Source: Manduca sexta (taxonomy: Eukaryota; Arthropoda; Insecta; Lepidoptera; Sphingidae). Taken from it: a DNA stretch of 64,000 nt. Shown in pieces: positions 1 through 10,287 of this stretch. How positions within the stretch are numbered: the first letter of the stretch is position 1; the number at the start of each line of letters is the position of its first letter. Where the stretch lies: contig NC_051124.1 in NCBI RefSeq assembly GCF_014839805.1, forward strand, positions 8,308,001-8,372,000. The letters run 5' to 3'. Under the pieces are notes generated by a model, which worked only from the letters and a program-made list of their open reading frames with translations, had not been told where the DNA came from and ran no database searches. A program made the position numbers and the translations under genes.

Positions 1-1349
1 TAGATATGAATCACCTACATTTGCTATGAACATTTCCACTAGCATTAAACAATGCTGCAATATAGCAATTCTATTTGCATTGAAGAAACAAGGACCTTAC
101 ATGGATATAAACACTGCAGAAGTAGAGGCAGACCTAAAAACACTAATACAAATTTTAGATTCAAATTGGAAATTTGATGTATCCAGCCAAGCAGCATCAG
201 ATTTAAACACTAATAAATGGAATAAAGTAACTATAGTGCCGTTGGCGAATGACTTAAAAATCCTAAAAGAATACCTCGAAAAAATCCGAAGAAGCTGCCA
301 ATAAAATCAAAGAAGGTTCATTTAACGTTTCGACTTATACACAATTATTAGAGACTGTATATTGCAGGGTTTTGCTACTTAACAGGCGTAGGCCTGAGAA
401 CTTCAAAGAATTAAAGTTCACGACTATTTGGAATCAGATAATGATTCTGATAAGTACGAAGAATTCGACCGGGCTCTTACTGTGTCGGAAAGGGTCTTAG
501 TACAAAAATTTAAAAGACTAGTCATTAGAGGAAAGCGTGGTCGGGGAGTTCCTGTTTTATTTAATAAGGAGGTTCAAGAGGACATTAAATTACTGCTCTC
601 GAAGAGAAACATATTTGTTTCTACATCAAACCGATTTCTATTTGGTAACCCGGGATTTGAAAACACCATATATGGGTATAAAGTATTAGAAAGGCATGCG
701 AGGCTATCTGGAGCAAAAAACCCAAAAGCAATTTCGTCTACAAGGCTTAGAAAACATTTGGCCACTTTATCACAAATATTCAGTATGTCTGAAAATGATA
801 TGGAGCAATTAGCTACATTTATGGGCCATACAAATGACGTGCACAAAAAATCATACCGGCTACCGGATGACGTTTACCAAACTGCCAAGATATCGAAACT
901 CCTTATCCTTATGGAAGATGGGAAAGCAGACGCTTTCAGAGGTAAATCCCTGGATGAGATTGAACTAGATTTAAATGAACAATTAGATGAAGGGATGACA
1001 GAAAATGATTTTATTTTAGATTATGACGTGGAATCGCTTAAGTGCGCGCAAGATATTACAGACGGAAATAATTTACCACCACCATTACTACCACCTCAGC
1101 CAGGACCATCTGGTCTTCAAACGATAACTTCAGAGTCTAACCATGTTAAGAAAGGGAAAAGAGGACTCTAATACCGTGGACTGCAGAACAAAAAGTTTGC
1201 AATTCATTTTTAAATATCATATAAAAAATAAACAACCACCTAAAAGGCATGAATGCGAGGCTCTTAAAGATAAGCATCCAGACCTCCTGAATAATAAGGA
1301 TTGGCTTAAAATAAAAGTATTTATACAAAATACTTACACTAAGAAATGA
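1..1349 (+). pseudogene. Tyrosine-recombinase-like gene, copy A (5' cut by window edge)
   Basis: This is a second copy of the last exon of the gene at 27434-34084, nearly identical to 32737-34084. It holds the C-terminal half of a zinc-finger/tyrosine-recombinase-like protein: the box I region near 385-410, the box II region RLRKH near 740-755, MGHT near 820-830 and the final SYR tyrosine near 850-860, then a proline-rich linker (about 1075-1110) and a basic C-terminal domain. Reading is broken near 283 (two A fewer than copy C in a run), near 392 (one G fewer) and near 1158 (A run one shorter). The stretch 428-1142 is open, including the part that is shifted in copy C. The lesions lie mainly at short homopolymers, so they may be decay or consensus errors. 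The 5' part is outside the window. Confidence 0.8.
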
Positions 1350-2184
1350 TACTTCCAAAATTTGCTTTTTAGGTTCAGTTCCTAAAAAAATATCATTTTT
1401 GTTTTCTTTCATTGTATGAAACAAATACTCATTTACAGTATTGAATAATTATCATTTAACCCTGGTAACGTCTAGGGGTATGTTTAAGCTTTTAATTGTT
1501 TTCTTTTTGCATTTTATTTCATCTTCTTTTAATTTAAAATACATTGTGTGAATATCTTTTACAATTAATATTTATCTTAATTACTGATTCAAGCTATATG
1601 GTATTTCGAGTAATAATTAATATAATAATAAAACTACATACTTTTCTTTTTCTTTTTGCCAATTAACTCATTTTAATTCATATTAAATAACGAATAGGCA
1701 ACCATAAATTAAGAACGATTGAACAACTGATATATTTAATCTAAGCAAATGAATGTAATCTAACGAAATAAATCACATAGTCTTGAAAACTTGTACAACG
1801 CTAATTTAGGTATCTTGCTAAACATACTAAAAGTCCCTAGAGTAACGGGGAAGTCCACAAGACTACACGATTTATTTGGTAATTTTTCAGCAAAATTTTC
1901 CTAGGCTATAATGCGTTAGAGACAGCAGATTGAGATTGATTTAATTGAGGCATAGTCTAACTATAGGCCTTTTATTAATCTTATGTAACATTTACTGGAT
2001 GACGTTTTTCCTATATATATATATTATACGTCTTTGGTTTGGTTTCAAGAATATGCCAAATTAAATCAATAATACATAACTACATAATTATGTTGTATAA
2101 CTGATTTTTCAAATGTAGTTGATTTTACTTGTTATTTCTGTAATTGATATGGTTACTAGTGTAGGATTCATATTATATCTTTAA
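1350..2184 (+). repeat. 3' non-coding trailer of copy A, duplicated at 34085-34920
   Basis: AT-rich sequence after the stop codon that matches the trailer of copy C almost base for base, with only small indels, right up to the N gap. AATAAA at 1627-1632 is a candidate poly(A) signal and is also present in copy C. The shared non-coding trailer shows that the duplicated unit is genomic DNA extending beyond the coding sequence. It ends at a scaffold gap, so its true 3' limit is unknown here. Confidence 0.8.
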
Positions 2185-2684
2185 NNNNNNNNNNNNNNNN
2201 NNNNNNNNNNNNNNNNNNNNNNNNNNNNNNNNNNNNNNNNNNNNNNNNNNNNNNNNNNNNNNNNNNNNNNNNNNNNNNNNNNNNNNNNNNNNNNNNNNNN
2301 NNNNNNNNNNNNNNNNNNNNNNNNNNNNNNNNNNNNNNNNNNNNNNNNNNNNNNNNNNNNNNNNNNNNNNNNNNNNNNNNNNNNNNNNNNNNNNNNNNNN
2401 NNNNNNNNNNNNNNNNNNNNNNNNNNNNNNNNNNNNNNNNNNNNNNNNNNNNNNNNNNNNNNNNNNNNNNNNNNNNNNNNNNNNNNNNNNNNNNNNNNNN
2501 NNNNNNNNNNNNNNNNNNNNNNNNNNNNNNNNNNNNNNNNNNNNNNNNNNNNNNNNNNNNNNNNNNNNNNNNNNNNNNNNNNNNNNNNNNNNNNNNNNNN
2601 NNNNNNNNNNNNNNNNNNNNNNNNNNNNNNNNNNNNNNNNNNNNNNNNNNNNNNNNNNNNNNNNNNNNNNNNNNNNNNNNNNNN
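2185..2684. other. Assembly gap (500 N)
   Basis: A run of exactly 500 N, which looks like a placeholder of unknown true size. The sequence after it (2685 onward) does not resemble what follows the matching trailer at 34921. Confidence 0.97.
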
Positions 2685-2925
2685 AATCGGCCAATACGTA
2701 ACTATACACGATAATCTATAAACGAATGAAAATATCATATTATTATTCTCGTTTTAGTTCGCCGTTTTTATTGTCAGTGTGTATCTCAGAATTATTTATC
2801 GAACAGAAGTTCGTTGTGACTTTACTTGCATCCATTTATGTACAATTTAATTCTATCGACATGCAGTGTTTAGCATATCTAAACCCTTGCTGGCAATAAG
2901 TTTACTGTCAATTAATTTGTAATAT

Positions 2926-3002
2926 TGCCTCGGTGGCGTAGTATTACGGGCGCGGTTCGACACCGCTCTGAGGCCCTGCGTTCGAATCCCAGGTTGGTAC
3001 TT
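2926..3002 (+). repeat. tRNA-derived SINE head (family B), fragment
   Basis: A tRNA-like head with a box A-like GGTGGCGTAGTATTACGG and a box B-like GCGTTCGAATCCC, the internal RNA polymerase III promoter signature. The same head begins the SINE copies at 16023 and 38268. The body typical of the family is missing here; different repeat sequence follows at once. Confidence 0.65.
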
Positions 3003-3130
3003 TTAAATCGCATCATCGTCATCATCAGCCCGTTGCAGTCTTTATGCATCCAGTCGCTACCGGCCTTCTTGTGCAAGTCATCCCGCCATCTGAACAGAGG
3101 GCAAATGTCCTTTCCTCGTATATGTTATCA
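3003..3130 (-). repeat. Possible RTE-type non-LTR 3' end, degraded
   Basis: An imperfect CATCATCGTCATCATCAG run followed by diverged sequence. This resembles the ATG-repeat tail of Lepidoptera RTE-type elements read on the minus strand (compare 6190-6420 on the plus strand). The call rests on the tail and overall resemblance only. Confidence 0.3.
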
Positions 3131-3478
3131 TTATACTGATAGTCTACTTTATTAGATTTCGTTATTGCAAAATTAAGTTTATGGTTATATAAGAGTAAAA
3201 CTTATGCCTAGAAGCTTGTTAATTTCAGAAGGTATACATTGACATTTTTGTTGAAAAATTTATCCTATTTTATCAGATCATTAATAATCACAATGCAAAT
3301 GAAGCTATAAACCTAAATACAATTAAGTATTAATTATAGTTTTCTGTTTATAATGAAGTCGGTTATATTTTCTGCCGTATTAATAATAATGGTCGTTGTA
3401 AACGAACCTATAAAACAATAGTAATAATATGAATAATACCACCTTAATAAAATCTTTAAAATAAAGAGAATGAATAAT

Positions 3479-3725
3479 ACCAGCCCTGTATTATTTACCG
3501 TCCCACTGCAGGGCACGGGCCTCCTGTACTATTGAGAGGGATGAGGCCTTAGTCCACCACGTTGGCCTAGTGCGGATTGGCAGATTTTACATACCCTCAT
3601 TATTCTTATACAGAACTTCTAAGGTATGCAGACATATTTATAATTATTCTCACGAAATTTTCCTTTACAAATAAAGTAAGCAATAATTCACGAAGAATAC
3701 ACACATTTTCTTCCAAATACCTTTT
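3479..3725 (-). repeat. SINE family A, diverged copy, minus strand
   Basis: Read on the minus strand this carries the same modules as the copies at 57661 and 62509: the GTGTGTATTCTT-like part near 3700, the CCAATCCGCACTAGGCCAACG block near 3565-3585 and the GAGGCCCGTGCCC-like block near 3505-3520, ending in an ATT-rich tail on the left. The tRNA-like head is not recognisable, so the copy is 5' truncated. Confidence 0.7.
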
Positions 3726-5179
3726 AAAAAATATACCTCAAAATATAGTACATATTATTTTAAGATCTGGCCTGAATATTACTTTCTAATTAAATTGAAT
3801 AGGTACATTCTTGCTTTATCTTCTTTCGGAAGCGAGTTTTCTAGAATAACATATACTGAATACTAATATACGTCCATACATACTCACACAAACCCCCTAA
3901 TCATCATTATTTCATCCTACTATGTGGAAATATTGTGTACTAGATCGCCATGATGTTAGTGATTTACTTTCATTATCATCAATTTCGATTTACTTTTTCG
4001 CGATGTGTTATTTAATCTCTGATCACATTACGAACCTCACAACTCAAGCAATTTCATTCCAGGATCGTAAGTCAACGATTTCTTGATTAATAACCTGTTA
4101 ACAACGAATTATACGGATAATGTATCGCACTGATTAATTAATCAAATTTATTGCACACGTCCTGCTCATTTTCAACTATAAATGCTTTGATACCTTGTCA
4201 ATGAAAAGGGCCACAAAATGAATTTACTAAACAGGTTTATTTATTAATTGGACATTTTAACTCATGAATAATACACAAATTTTATACATTAGATATTATA
4301 GTTTTTAAACAACGCCACGCCCAACCAATTGCACGACATTTTACAATTCATGTCAAGAACATTGTATTCTATATTTTTTTCAATGAATCATTCTGGTTAT
4401 TGGGGTTGTCTGTGGAACTTGGAATATGTTACAAATTCAAATTTTATTACGATTTTATCATTCAAAAATTTATGAGTAGTTCTAACATTTTTTGATTAGA
4501 GATTCTATTTTCAATTATTTAAAATATTAATCCACCACACATTTTTATTATTCGACTAATTGAATGATTTATATTTATATTTCTAACTAGAGCGTGTCTC
4601 GTTAACCGGTCCGACTGAGATCGAATAGAAATAAATCCGTCTACATTAATCCAACTAAGATGAAGTTGCAAAATCTTCAATCGTGTCAGGTAAAATGCCA
4701 GTAACAAGTCAATCGCTTGTCAAGATTAGTCAACTTACAAACACGCCAGACAGCCCTGATTGATGTGACGAATGGAACTTTAATAAGTGACGGAAGTGGT
4801 ACGGCGCGAGAACTGCCCGCTTCCGACTGCGTGCCGCTCACGAAAGCGACCTTCTTGACTCAACCTGCAACATAGATAGAGGACTAGACTACGTTAGTTG
4901 TTATATCTTTGATTGAATACATAGCTGTCGTATTAGCGTTGTTGTTTTGCATGTGTGCTAATGACTATGGCTTTATCGTGACTATTAGTTCGGGTTAAGT
5001 GGAGACTGGATAATGTTTAAGTAAGTAATGAGATTTTGAGCCTTATCAGCTCTCTAAATTTTAATATTTATTTATTCTAAGAAATATAATAGATACAATA
5101 CATCCGAGGTACGAAGGGGCTAAGGATTTATTTATAATTAATAATATAATAGGCCAATTAGGTCTTCATAATTTATGTA
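3726..5179. other. AT-rich sequence, no gene recognised
   Basis: No convincing ORF or RNA gene. The only compositional change is a GC-richer patch around 4740-4900, listed separately as a weak exon candidate. Confidence 0.5.
4790..5020 (+). promoter_or_regulatory. Weak candidate for a non-coding first exon
   Basis: A locally GC-rich patch (about 4795-4870) within AT-rich DNA is followed at 5021-5026 by a perfect GTAAGT donor consensus. It lies on the same strand as, and 45 kb upstream of, the foraging exon at 50677, which begins with a splice acceptor and therefore needs an upstream exon. The link is positional inference only; no promoter motif is clear. Confidence 0.15.
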
Positions 5180-5340
5180 ATAGCATCTCTCCGGACATGT
5201 CTGATTGCCGCCTCACCGAACTATAAGAGTGCACCTGTGTATGGCGCACACACTTGTGCACTTTATTATCTGCGTACCTGACAGATCTCCTATACGATTG
5301 GCCACCGTGCCCGAAATTTGGCTAGGACGGATTCAATAGC
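5180..5340 (+). repeat. Dispersed repeat, related to 40065-40250
   Basis: Shares CTCTCCG, TGTCTGATTGCCG, ACCTGTGTAT, GCGCACAC, CTTGTGCACT, GCGTACCT and a terminal GGCTAGGAC-like block, in the same order and orientation, with 40065-40250. Unclassified. Confidence 0.6.
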
Positions 5341-6189
5341 ATATTTTTCCAATGTTTTTCCTTTTTAAATATCTAACTTTACTTATAGATCAATTCTTCG
5401 CGGCCCTAGTAATGTAAAATTAAATGTCCCAGTTTTCCGCTTAACACATTTAGATCTTATTTATTTAGTTTATTTCTACTAGTTCATAATGTTCCATTTG
5501 TCATAGTTTCTTCGCGGTCAAGCGCGTTTATTCAGCATGTTTCCTTTCAAACTAATTAAGATCCATATTTACTGTCCTCGATTGTAGAAATAGGTCATTC
5601 TACAAAAAGTGATATCATTATTAACGTTATTGTGTTGGCCGGTTATGATTCGTTCGACTGGAAGTATCTTGATAAGTTGTATTATAATGTAATTTATTGC
5701 ATTCACAACGTTGAACGTATACGAGGTATACCGGACCATATCTTAGATTTCTTTGAGTTCAGTAGTTATGTTAAATTTAATTTGTTTCTTTGACTGTCAT
5801 CTCGAATAAATTGTTAAACAGTAATTTGGTGGATTTATTTTGTTATTCCGACTCATATAAATAAGTCAAGATCTCAGGAATTTTACTACCATCAAAGTCA
5901 TGAGACTTAGCATTAAAGATCTCAAAATTTTCCATCCGCACAAACCCAAGTTCTTAACCATCAGACGTGGCCGATCAAGTTTCAAATTACACGCCTGCAG
6001 CACGTAATTTGCGAAAGCTGGTAACGATGCAATAAAAACAAACAGTAGATATCATATTTGCGGTGGACGGCGGCAATCAGGCTAACCAACCTCTTGATAG
6101 CGATATAAAAAAGATGGAACAGCATTCCAAAAGCGAAGAATTGCACCAAATTGAAAGTTTTCCATAGCTATACATTATGCGTACTAATT
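5341..6189. other. AT-rich sequence, nothing recognised
   Basis: No ORF, repeat or structured element could be supported on either strand. Confidence 0.5.
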
Positions 6190-6420
6190 CAGTTATTGAT
6201 ATATTTTATTATACGCAAGAAGGTGCTAAAGTGGAGTACCACGAACTGCCAAGCGCAGCGGCGGACGTCCACCCACGAGGTGGATAGATGACGTAATAAA
6301 AGTCGCAGGAGTTCGCTAGATGCGGGCCCCTTTCCAATAGGTCGATCTGGAAATCTTTGGGGGACGCCCATGTTCAGCAGTGGACGTGCTGCGGCTGATG
6401 ATAATGATGATTATACGCAT
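6190..6420 (+). mobile_element. RTE-type non-LTR retrotransposon, 3' end fragment
   Basis: Broken reading frames contain RWIDDVIKVAG near 6275-6315, then a GGGGGACGCCCATGTTCAGC block and CAGTGGACGTGCTGCGGCTG, ending in an ATGATAATGATGATTA tail. This layout matches the C-terminus and ATG-repeat tail I know from Lepidoptera RTE elements. A stop and a frameshift interrupt it. Everything upstream of the last roughly 60 codons is missing, as in a 5' truncated LINE insertion. Confidence 0.65.
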
Positions 6421-6423
6421 TAG

Positions 6424-6560
6424 TTGCGTAGTTGTATTGCAGAGCGGGCTGTCGTGTTGGCGTTTAGGGTTTCATTCCAGGATGGTGATATTGTGTTTTT
6501 CTGCTCAGTATCAACTCAGGATCTGGAATTTGTGTCAGATATGGCGACAGACTTGCATCT
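6424..6560 (+). repeat. SINE family B, degraded
   Basis: GTTGCGTAGTTGTATTGC at the head, then GTGATATTGTGTTTTTCTGC, CAGTATCAACTC, GGAATTTGTGTCAGATATGG in the same order as the better copy at 38268-38518. Box B is corrupted and the 3' end is missing. Confidence 0.65.
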
Positions 6561-8764
6561 ATCATATCATGTACTGTAATTTACACCTCAAATTAATTTT
6601 GAAAAGAACAACACCAAAGTTTCTTGTCCGTTCTTTCTTGGTGAGGACTGCTTTGCGAACTGGTGGTAGATTTAATATTTACGGAATCTAATAATGTATA
6701 GCATTTTAAAATGAGTGGACTAGATACATCTCTAGCACAAAAGACGAAAGAATGTGTACGCATACGTATTCCATGCATGAGCGAATTTTCAATCATGTAG
6801 TGTCCCATGCACGTAGTACATATATATCGATGTGCCATGCACATTTATCGTTAAATTGCATTGGTGTCAGTGAACTTCATAATGGGTTTCTAATATCTCG
6901 CAAACAATTTATTGTCATACGCCGGTATAATACACAGTTATTAGCTTGTAGATAAAACTGGCTAATTACAGCTATCAACTACGACATAAACGTTCATAAT
7001 CACTAATAATGTTTTGTCTAAGTGTTTAAACCTTGCTATGTAAATTATGCTTAGATTAATTTATCGCTTTTGTTATCAGTATTGAAATTGATTGTAAATA
7101 TGTTAGTACTTGGCAAATCTATGTACTGATTTTTATCATGATGCTTTGTAGTGGCTTTAAATGATGCGAGGCTCCAGGTTAAAGCAAAAAAATCGACGTC
7201 AGGGTCTGGGCGGAGCAAAAAAATTCCCCAGCTCTAACAATTTCGTCGGTAAGATTGTAACAAAAAATTCTTCGAGGCCCCGGCCCGTTGTCCGGTTCAT
7301 CTCCCCTTATGTCCTCTAGTGCTTCGTCATGGACATCTTTCTCACCGTCGACTTCCTTTATATTGTGCGTTTAAAATACTATTATTTCCAAGAATTCCTG
7401 TTACTTCATTCGTTATTTTCTGTTATCTCGATGCGACATTTACAATCAAGTTGACCAGTCGTATCAATAAGATAATGATAAAAAAATCGTAATTATTCAC
7501 TACAGAGCTCTATATTTTCTTTTATATTTTATAATACGTCTGCATTTTTATAAATTACTGCAATATTTCACTCGATGTCAATACTATACGTAATGTCTTC
7601 GAAAATTGCCCTACCGTCATTTTCCACCTGTGGCCACCCATTGTAATTTATCCACCCTCCAGCTTCTGAATAATATACGAGTTAAGGTATGTAAGACAAA
7701 TTAAAGACACCGCTGTAAAATAGCGGCAATAAAAATTTAAAATACAATCGAAATTGAACTGTATATTTAGTGCGGTAAAGTCCAGCCGCTGTGATCCATG
7801 AATCATTTTTGATTCAACATTGACAGATTAACCTACCAAATCGATACTTACAGAATACAAATAAATCACTCAGTGACAAACACGTACAACTTTATAAAAG
7901 TGATTTTACTTGCTGCAAAGGAGAATTTATTGTATCGTGTTTTTCTTTTTTAAAATTGACAAATTACGCAATTTTCGTCTTTAATGTGCATGACGGCATG
8001 GCAGCATCAGTTATCGGCTCGTCCTGCTAATTTGCCAACAAAAATATATTAAAATTGCCGACCACCAAATATGTGTGCCGTAAGCCGATTATTCCGCAAG
8101 CTTAAGTAAAATTATACATAATTACTGAAAAAAATAATCGAGACGAATTTCGCTTCAGCGTCGTTCCAAATCTTAAAGCTGGTTTATTGAATTCTTTAAT
8201 TATGTGAGATACGACCGAAATTGGACCGTTTATCGCGCTGATATTTAAACAAAAATATTTTCTTTCGTGAAATTTTAAAGGTTACTCAAAAGAGAAACAT
8301 AATTGCTCGCACCTATTTGATATATTGCTGCAACAGCTCAAATGTATAATTATATCAAAATTGAAATACCTACTTCTGATTACTCTTTACCCATTGTTTT
8401 ATTTGGAGTCACTAGACCCCTAGTTGAAGTCATTTAAAGAATGTTTATTGTAGCGTCCACCATTATATTTATAGTTATTGTAGAATCTCAACAAAGGACA
8501 CACAATATTATGTATATTGTCTAAACCAGGTTTGGCTAGCAGCCACTTTTGCTTCCACGCGATCCATAAATAGATAAAATGTTAATATTTTGGAACTGGA
8601 GAAGAAAATTCTTTACATAATTGGCGCAGTTTCGTATTTTCCTTTTCTATTTTACAATATGACGAAGAACTAAATAATGTTTCAAGAGTTTTTGATTTAT
8701 ACTACTTACAGCATATTTTTTTTTATTACTTTGAATGACTATCCAACACCTTGAATTATAAAGT
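6561..8764. other. Intergenic or intronic sequence, nothing recognised
   Basis: AT-rich with a slightly GC-richer stretch near 7190-7330. Short ORFs show no recognisable domain. Confidence 0.5.
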
Positions 8765-9016
8765 TTTGTTTGGTATTCCACTGCGCTCGCCATCCTGAGA
8801 CATGAGATGTTCAGTCTTATCATGTCCAGTAGTTACACTGGCTACAATTTCCTTCAAACTGGAACACAACAGTGACTACACACTGTTGCTTGGCGGCAGA
8901 AATAGCTTGATATTGTGATAGGCTCGCTCCTTATGACATCACGTGACGGAATACACTTGCCAAAAGCGGGTGTCTTTTTGTGCATCTCAGCTTACACCTT
9001 CCAGGAGAATGGCGTA

Positions 9017-9051
<35 letters not shown>
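8765..9051 (+). repeat. Composite repeat ending in a (GT)n microsatellite
   Basis: The left part (about 8775-8900, with CCATCCTGAGACATGAGATG) is the reverse complement of the repeat at 28590-28680. From about 8918 it changes to the 3' half of SINE family B (ATAGGCTCG, TGACATCACGTGACGG, AATACACTTG, compare 16090-16200). It ends in a GT run at 9018-9051. The switch suggests one repeat inserted into another. Confidence 0.6.
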
Positions 9052-9054
<3 letters not shown>

Positions 9055-9681
9055 CAGTCTATTATAATTATTTTATTATCTATTCATATTTTTTATTTTT
9101 AACTATCTGTAAATACATTATTATGCAAATCATTTTTATGCAAGATTAAAATTTTCGAGAAGCATTTTGCGAAAAACAGATGCCAAAGTTTACTATTCTT
9201 TAATAGTCTAATAAGCGTCTTATTTTCGTAAACTTAAAATGTACGGCATAAAAGTTTCAATTGCTGACGTGAATCAAGCTTCGTTAATGTTTTATAGTCC
9301 GTCTATTTTTGATATTGTTTACTTTCTTCTTTCGACTCGGTTTCTTAGTCAATGTTAACTCCACCTTTGGATGGCCTTCAATTGTTTATTATGTAGCCCT
9401 TTATTGTTTTAATGGCAGCTATAACACGTTCATAATTGCCTTCAATATAGCCAAAGCAATTGCTGTGCAATATTCATATTATGTTCTTTATGATTTCATT
9501 TTCATAGCAGAGGCTATTTCAAAGTGATTCCAGATGGATTATAATGTGAATTACTGTAATTAATAGTTAAGAATGTGGCTTATTTTTATAATTTAATATC
9601 TTTTTCCGATCTTTACTATGTGTCTGCTCCGATAGGTATCAATTATAGTATTCTATATATATCTATACAAAGAAAATAATT
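9052..9681. other. AT-rich sequence, nothing recognised
   Basis: The 72-codon ORF at 9309-9527 has no recognised motif and its composition is that of the surrounding DNA. Confidence 0.5.
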
Positions 9682-9696
9682 ACTATCAACATGACT
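9682..9696. repeat. Target-site duplication, left copy
   Basis: ACTATCAACATGACT, identical to 16008-16022 on the other side of the retrotransposon. It directly abuts the poly(T) that is the element's poly(A) tail on the minus strand. Confidence 0.9.
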
Positions 9697-10287
9697 TTTT
9701 TTTTTTTTTGTTTTTTTTTTTTTGGTTTCGCGGAGAAAGTGCCTTATTACTACCGCCCAGCCTTCGTGGGGGGCGACTGAGCGGTTATGCTGGGGTAACC
9801 GTGCCTTACGGCCCGGCGTTGAGCCGCCCGGATTTGATGATGACCTTCGGGCGACCGCCGGGCCGAGTCCCTAACCCTATATACAACTTAACCTATGCAC
9901 GGCCTACCAGCTAAAACTCCGCGGTGACCCTCTTCGGCGCATTAGGGACGGCTGCGGGCTTCCTCTGACGTTGAAGTGTCTAGTCTGCGACCGCAGCCGC
10001 CCCTGCGCGGTGCCGTCTTGCGGCCCGTCTCCTATGGGGGCTCAGAAGCCCCGCGCACCGAAGGACGCCCTCGGCGTCTACGGCAGTGTGAGGCCAACAG
10101 CACACTGCCGTCCATCCCGGGGTCAACCGAAAATGTGTAAAATGCTCAAAAATGCACTAGGGCGGACAGCCCCTGCTGCCCGCCGGCGACCCCCTCGTGG
10201 CCCCTATTAGTCGCCTCTTACGACAGGCAGGGGATACCGTGGTGGAATTCTCCAAACGCCCCCATTCCACAGGGCGGGAGACGCCGG
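9697..10287 (-). other. Retrotransposon 3' UTR and poly(A) tail
   Basis: About 560 nt of GC-rich sequence follows the ORF2 stop and ends in an A-rich tail of about 27 nt (read on the minus strand). The tail fits target-primed reverse transcription from a polyadenylated RNA. No short tandem repeat tail is present. Confidence 0.75.

Noticed and set aside
2173..2738. Minus-strand ORFs of about 180 codons across the N gap
   Set aside because: They consist almost wholly of unknown residues from the 500-N placeholder; the same applies to the ORFs at 25117-25691.
2926..3002. Possible genuine tRNA gene
   Set aside because: Box A and B are present, but no cloverleaf acceptor stem or anticodon arm could be formed, and identical heads lead SINE copies elsewhere.
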